Source: Corynebacterium epidermidicanis
Lineage (GTDB): Bacteria; Actinomycetota; Actinomycetes; Mycobacteriales; Mycobacteriaceae
Length of the DNA: 64,000 nucleotides
Direction: 5' to 3'
NCBI RefSeq assembly: GCF_001021025.1
Contig: NZ_CP011541.1
Span: 1,364,001 to 1,428,000, forward strand
This document shows, piece by piece, positions 59,825 through 64,000 of the stretch. Each line of letters starts with the position of its first letter. Within the stretch, counting starts at the first letter, position 1. The position numbers and the translations under genes were made by a program. The notes beneath the pieces were generated by a model that was not told where the DNA came from, ran no database searches, and saw nothing but the letters and a program-made list of their open reading frames with translations.

Positions 59825-62800
59825 CTAGCCCTTCACTCCGTGGTCAAGCTCCTGTAGCGCACGAACCCCAAGCTCACCGGCTCGAAGCGCTTCAATGCCT
59901 TGCACCGCGGCAGTAGCTCCCTGGACGGTAGTGACCAGCGCGATACCTGCGTTGATCGCTGCAGCGCGGATCTCGTAACCATCAGCGATTGCACCAGAGT
60001 CACCCGCTGGAGTGTTGAGAATCATGTCCACTTTACCGGCGTTGATGAGGTCAACGATCGAGGTTGCGCCATCCAGCTCGGCTGCCTCAGAACGCTTGAG
60101 CACTGTCTCACACGACACGCCATTGCGTCGCAGCATGCCGGCAGTACCAGAGGTGGCCAGGATTTTGAATCCCAAGGAAGCCAGGCGCTGAATTGGGAAG
60201 ATCAGGGTCCGCTTGTCGCGGTTTGCCACGGACACGAAGATGGTGCCGTCGGTAGGCAATTCGCCGAAAGCAGCAGCTTCTGCCTTGTTGTAAGCCGCGC
60301 CAAAGTTGTCCGCGAGGCCCATCACTTCACCCGTAGACTTCATTTCTGGGCCGAGCAGAGAATCGAGCATGCTTCCGTCCGGACGGCGGAAGCGGTTAAA
60401 CGGCAACACAGCCTCTTTCACGGCGATCGGAGCGTCGAGAGGCAAGGAGCCACCGTCGTGGTCCGAAGGAATCATGCCTTCTGCTCGCAGTTCAGCAATG
60501 GTTGCCCCGAGCGCGATGCGAGCGGCCGCCTTCGCCAGTGGGACGCCAGTTGCCTTGGAGACGAATGGCACGGTGCGGGAGGCGCGTGGGTTCGCTTCAA
60601 TGACGTAGAGAATATCGTCTTTGAGAGCAAACTGAACGTTCATCAAGCCCTGCACGCCGATACCGTGGGCCAGTGCTTCAGCGGATGAGCGCACCTTGTC
60701 GATATCTTCGGCGCCCAATGTCATCGGAGGCAGCGCACAAGCCGAGTCGCCGGAGTGGATACCAGCCTCCTCAATGTGCTCCATGACACCAGCGAGGTAG
60801 ACATCGTCGCCGTCGCACAGGACGTCAACATCAATTTCGATTGCGTTGTCCAGGAAGCGGTCCACCAGCACTGGGTGGTCGGAAGTGATCTCGGTGGCTC
60901 GCTCGATGTAGGACTTCAGCGACGTCTCGTCGTAGACAATCTCCATCCCTCGGCCGCCCAAGACATAGGACGGCCGCACGAGAACTGGGTAGCCGATCGA
61001 ATTAGCTACCGCGCGTGCTTCCTCAAAGGAGGTGGCCGTACCGAACGCAGGTGCCGGGAGCTGCGCCTTGCGGAGCACCTCACCGAACTCACCACGATCT
61101 TCAGCCAGGTCAATTGCTTCAGGGCTGGTGCCGACGACCGGAACCCCAGCATCGCGCAGCTTAGCAGCCAAACCGAGTGGGGTCTGGCCACCCAGCTGCA
61201 CGATGACACCAGCTACCGTGCCGGACTGAGACTCGGCATGGTAGACCTCCATGACGTCTTCAAAGGTTAGTGGCTCAAAGTACAGGCGGTCAGCTGTGTC
61301 GTAGTCAGTAGACACAGTCTCTGGGTTGCAGTTCACCATGACGGTTTCGTAGCCAACACGAGACAGCTCGAGAGCTGCGTGTACACAGGAGTAGTCGAAC
61401 TCGATGCCCTGGCCAATACGGTTTGGGCCGGAGCCCAGGATGATGACCTTCTCGCGTTCGGTTTGTGGCGCCACCTCAGATTCTGCATCTGGGTCGAGCT
61501 CATAAGCCGAGTAGTGGTAAGGCGTCTTAGCTTCAAACTCCGCGGCACACGTGTCCACCGTCTTAAACACCGGGCGGATACCCAGTGACCAACGCAACCG
61601 GCGGATGCCGTCTTCGCCGGCGAATTCTGGCCGGAGCGCGGCAATCTGGCGGTCGGACAACCCCATGAACTTCGCTTCGCGCAGCAGCTCTTCGGAAAGC
61701 ACCGGCGCATCGATCAGGGTCTGGCGGAAGTCGACGAGAGCCTTAAGCTCATAGAGGAACCATGGGTCAATACCGGAGGCTTCATATACCTCATCTACCG
61801 AAGCGCCGAGGCGGAGAGCCAACTCGGCGTCGTACAGGCGCCCTTCTGTGGGGCGTCGCAGGTCTTCGAGCACAGCCTTGACGTCGGTGGCGCGCTCCCC
61901 GGCGAAGGCCTCATCAGGCACGGTCCAGAAGCCGGCCTGCTTGTTCTCGAGCGAGCGCATGACCTTTCCGAGCGCTGCGATGTAGTTACGGCCAAGCGCC
62001 ATAGCTTCACCGACGGATTTCATGGTGGTGGTCAGCGTGTCATCGGCGCCGACAAACTTTTCGAAAGCAAAGCGCGGAGCCTTGACTACCACGTAGTCCA
62101 GGGTCGGTTCGAACGCGGCCGGGGTGACCCCGGTGATGTCGTTGGTGATCTCGTCCAAGGTGTAACCGATGGCCAGTTTCGCGGCAATCTTAGCGATAGG
62201 GAAACCAGTGGCCTTCGACGCCAAAGCGGAGGAACGGGAGACGCGCGGGTTCATCTCGATGGTGATGATGCGCCCATCTTTCGGGTTGATGGCGAACTGA
62301 ATATTGCAACCACCGGTGTCCACACCGACCTCGCGGATAATGGCAATGCCCTGGTCACGCATCGTTTGGAATTCGCGGTCGGTCAGCGTCATCGACGGCG
62401 CCACAGTCACAGAGTCACCGGTATGCACGCCGAGTGCGTCCACGTTCTCGATGGAACAGACGACCACGACGTTGTCGTTGCCATCACGCATGAGTTCGAG
62501 CTCAAACTCTTTCCAGCCGAGGATTGATTCTTCGATGAGCACATTTGCCTCAGGGGACGCGGCAAGACCACCACCCGCGATGCGCTCGAGGTCTTCGTTA
62601 TTGTAAGCCAGACCGGAGCCCAGGCCACCCATCGTGAAGGAGGGACGAACGACAACGGGCAAACCGAGCTCTGCGACGGTCTCGTGAACTTCCTCCATGT
62701 TGTGGCAGACCCGAGAACGAGCGGACTCGCCGCCGATCTTGGCCACGATGTCCTTGAACATCTGGCGGTCTTCACCACGCTGAATAGCTGGAATATCCGC

Positions 62801-63166
62801 GCCGATCAGCTCAACGCCGTACTTTTCCAACGAACCGCGACGGTCAAGTTGAATCGCTGCGTTGAGAGCGGTTTGGCCACCGAGGGTAGCCAGTACCGCA
62901 TCGATGGGGTGCCCCTGAGCAATTTCCTTTTCAAAAATCTTCTCGATGTATTCCGGCTGAATCGGCTCCACGTAGGTGTGGTCAGCGAACTCAGGGTCGG
63001 TCATGATGGTGGCCGGATTCGAGTTAATGAGGGTCACACGCAGACCCTCCTCTTTCAGCACACGGCACGCCTGGGTGCCGGAGTAGTCAAACTCACACGC
63101 CTGACCGATAACAATCGGGCCAGAGCCGATGACCAGGACGTGCTTAATATCGTTGCGCTTTGGCAT
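59825..63166 (-). CDS. carB: Carbamoyl-phosphate synthase large subunit
   Basis: 1113 residues, full length. Two homologous ATP-grasp halves (about residues 1-550 and 551-940) each start with [19 protein letters not shown] and [21 protein letters not shown]-terminal MGS-like regulatory domain (from about 960) starts [17 protein letters not shown]. It makes carbamoyl phosphate for pyrimidines and arginine. It follows carA by 28 bp. Confidence 0.97.
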   Translation of the reverse strand: MPKRNDIKHVLVIGSGPIVIGQACEFDYSGTQACRVLKEEGLRVTLINSNPATIMTDPEFADHTYVEPIQPEYIEKIFEKEIAQGHPIDAVLATLGGQTALNAAIQLDRRGSLEKYGVELIGADIPAIQRGEDRQMFKDIVAKIGGESARSRVCHNMEEVHETVAELGLPVVVRPSFTMGGLGSGLAYNNEDLERIAGGGLAASPEANVLIEESILGWKEFELELMRDGNDNVVVVCSIENVDALGVHTGDSVTVAPSMTLTDREFQTMRDQGIAIIREVGVDTGGCNIQFAINPKDGRIITIEMNPRVSRSSALASKATGFPIAKIAAKLAIGYTLDEITNDITGVTPAAFEPTLDYVVVKAPRFAFEKFVGADDTLTTTMKSVGEAMALGRNYIAALGKVMRSLENKQAGFWTVPDEAFAGERATDVKAVLEDLRRPTEGRLYDAELALRLGASVDEVYEASGIDPWFLYELKALVDFRQTLIDAPVLSEELLREAKFMGLSDRQIAALRPEFAGEDGIRRLRWSLGIRPVFKTVDTCAAEFEAKTPYHYSAYELDPDAESEVAPQTEREKVIILGSGPNRIGQGIEFDYSCVHAALELSRVGYETVMVNCNPETVSTDYDTADRLYFEPLTFEDVMEVYHAESQSGTVAGVIVQLGGQTPLGLAAKLRDAGVPVVGTSPEAIDLAEDRGEFGEVLRKAQLPAPAFGTATSFEEARAVANSIGYPVLVRPSYVLGGRGMEIVYDETSLKSYIERATEITSDHPVLVDRFLDNAIEIDVDVLCDGDDVYLAGVMEHIEEAGIHSGDSACALPPMTLGAEDIDKVRSSAEALAHGIGVQGLMNVQFALKDDILYVIEANPRASRTVPFVSKATGVPLAKAAARIALGATIAELRAEGMIPSDHDGGSLPLDAPIAVKEAVLPFNRFRRPDGSMLDSLLGPEMKSTGEVMGLADNFGAAYNKAEAAAFGELPTDGTIFVSVANRDKRTLIFPIQRLASLGFKILATSGTAGMLRRNGVSCETVLKRSEAAELDGATSIVDLINAGKVDMILNTPAGDSGAIADGYEIRAAAINAGIALVTTVQGATAAVQGIEALRAGELGVRALQELDHGVKG

Positions 63167-63194
63167 GTTCTAGGTACCTTTCCGGGTCACTCGG

Positions 63195-64000
63195 TTACTT
63201 GGCGGAGTTAAGCAGGTTGAAGAATTGATCGAACAGGTCGTTCGCATCGTGCGGTCCAGCAGCAGACTCAGGATGGTACTGCACGGAGAATGCCCGGCCG
63301 TTCTTGAGAGCAACACCTTCTACGGTGCCGTCGTTCAGACAGGTGTGTGTGACGTGTGCTGCGCCAAACTCGGTGTCGAATTCCATGCCGGCCTCCCCTT
63401 CCAGGGCGAAGCCGTGGTTTTGGGAGGTGATGTAGATCGTATTGGTAGTGTGATCCAGTACTGGGATGTTGATGCCACGGTGGCCGAACTTCATCTTGTA
63501 CGTATTCAGCCCCAGCGCACGGCCGAGGATCTGGTTGCCGAAGCAAATACCGAAAAGCGGCAGGTCAGCGCGCAGAATGTCCTTAACTACCGCGACCATT
63601 TCATCAGCTGTTGCTGGGTCTCCCGGACCATTGGAGATGAATACTCCATCCGGGTTGAATTGCTCGATCTCCGCCAGCGGGGTGTTAGCTGGCACCACGA
63701 CGGTCTTAATGCCACGCTTCGCAAAATTGCGTGGGGTGTTTGACTTAATTCCCATGTCGTAAGCGACGACGGTGAATTTAGTGTCGCCATCCGCCTCAAT
63801 GACATAGGGCTTATCGACGCTTACCTCGCTGGCCAAGTCAGCGCCGGCCATCGATGGCTGCGCCTTGACGATCTCCACCAGTTCTTCCTTTGGCTTGAGC
63901 GCATCATCACCGGCAAAAATACCCGCGGAAATTGAACCGTGGTTGCGCAGGTGACGGACCAAGCTACGGGTGTCTACGCCTGAGATACCGATGATGCCCT
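63195..64000 (-). CDS. carA: Carbamoyl-phosphate synthase small subunit, N-terminus cut by the window edge
   Basis: About 267 C-terminal residues are visible and the frame is open through base 64000 (GIIGISGVDTRSLVRHL lies just inside the edge). The glutamine amidotransferase domain shows LFGICFGNQILGRALG with the catalytic cysteine and QYHPESAAGPHDA with the catalytic histidine and glutamate. The full protein is usually about 380-390 residues. A reverse copy of the polar motif (63809-63818) lies inside, read as Val-Asp-Lys. Confidence 0.96.
   Translation of the reverse strand, partial: GIIGISGVDTRSLVRHLRNHGSISAGIFAGDDALKPKEELVEIVKAQPSMAGADLASEVSVDKPYVIEADGDTKFTVVAYDMGIKSNTPRNFAKRGIKTVVVPANTPLAEIEQFNPDGVFISNGPGDPATADEMVAVVKDILRADLPLFGICFGNQILGRALGLNTYKMKFGHRGINIPVLDHTTNTIYITSQNHGFALEGEAGMEFDTEFGAAHVTHTCLNDGTVEGVALKNGRAFSVQYHPESAAGPHDANDLFDQFFNLLNSAK

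Overview
The window is chromosomal DNA of a Corynebacterium, moderately GC-rich (around 55-58% by eye). The evidence is gene content and order: aconitase with its TetR repressor AcnR, the sufRBDCSUT operon beside the GT-C mannosyltransferase MptB, ctaA / ctaB / tkt-tal-zwf-opcA-pgl, secG-tpiA-pgk-gapA-whiA-yvcK-rapZ-uvrC, and ribH-ribBA-ribE-ribD-rpe-rsmB-fmt-def-priA-metK-coaBC-(sda island)-rpoZ-gmk-mihF-pyrF-carB-carA. From memory this closely follows the C. glutamicum order between cg1737 and cg1814. MptB (lipomannan synthesis) and mIHF also point to a mycolic-acid actinobacterium. I cannot name the species.

Layout. 1-7.2 kb: 3' part of acn, acnR, a glutamine amidotransferase, an ACT-domain/DUF711 pair, an NAD(P)-binding protein and a GNAT acetyltransferase. 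7.2-8.05 kb: a decayed two-gene cassette with several frameshifts. 8.2-11.5 kb: an ABC-F ATPase, a lone CrtL/CrtY-type lycopene-cyclase homologue and a small anchored protein. 11.5-17.9 kb (minus strand): the complete Fe-S assembly operon with its repressor, and a putative operator facing mptB. 17.9-24 kb: mptB, an ABC exporter, ctaA, a 630-bp gap without a convincing gene, and ctaB. 24.3-31 kb: the pentose-phosphate operon. 31-41 kb (minus strand): secG, the triose part of glycolysis, then the whiA-yvcK-rapZ-uvrC cluster. 41-50.3 kb: riboflavin synthesis and translation maturation genes up to priA. 50.4-53.1 kb: metK and coaBC. 53.2-57 kb: a serine uptake/deamination island with its own PAS-HTH regulator. 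57.4-64 kb: rpoZ, gmk, mihF and pyrimidine genes, ending inside carA.

The metabolism is coherent: glucose-6-phosphate oxidation feeds NADPH and ribulose-5-phosphate (with rpe and ribBA nearby), triose phosphates run through gapA-pgk-tpiA, heme A synthesis serves cytochrome oxidase, and Suf supplies clusters to aconitase and to the Fe-S serine dehydratase SdaA.

Most of the window is ordinary core genome. The most unusual signals are: (i) a 10-mer, GTCGAYAAGC, present 12 times where about 0.3 are expected, 10:2 biased to one strand regardless of gene direction or reading frame; (ii) the frameshifted cassette at 7.2-8.05 kb; (iii) a SufR-like palindrome over the sufR -10 element; (iv) an McbR-type box between the -35 and -10 of metK; (v) a RapZ with leucine in place of the Walker A lysine; (vi) absence of ppc and qor from their usual places. 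I found no tRNA, rRNA, CRISPR array, insertion sequence or prophage.
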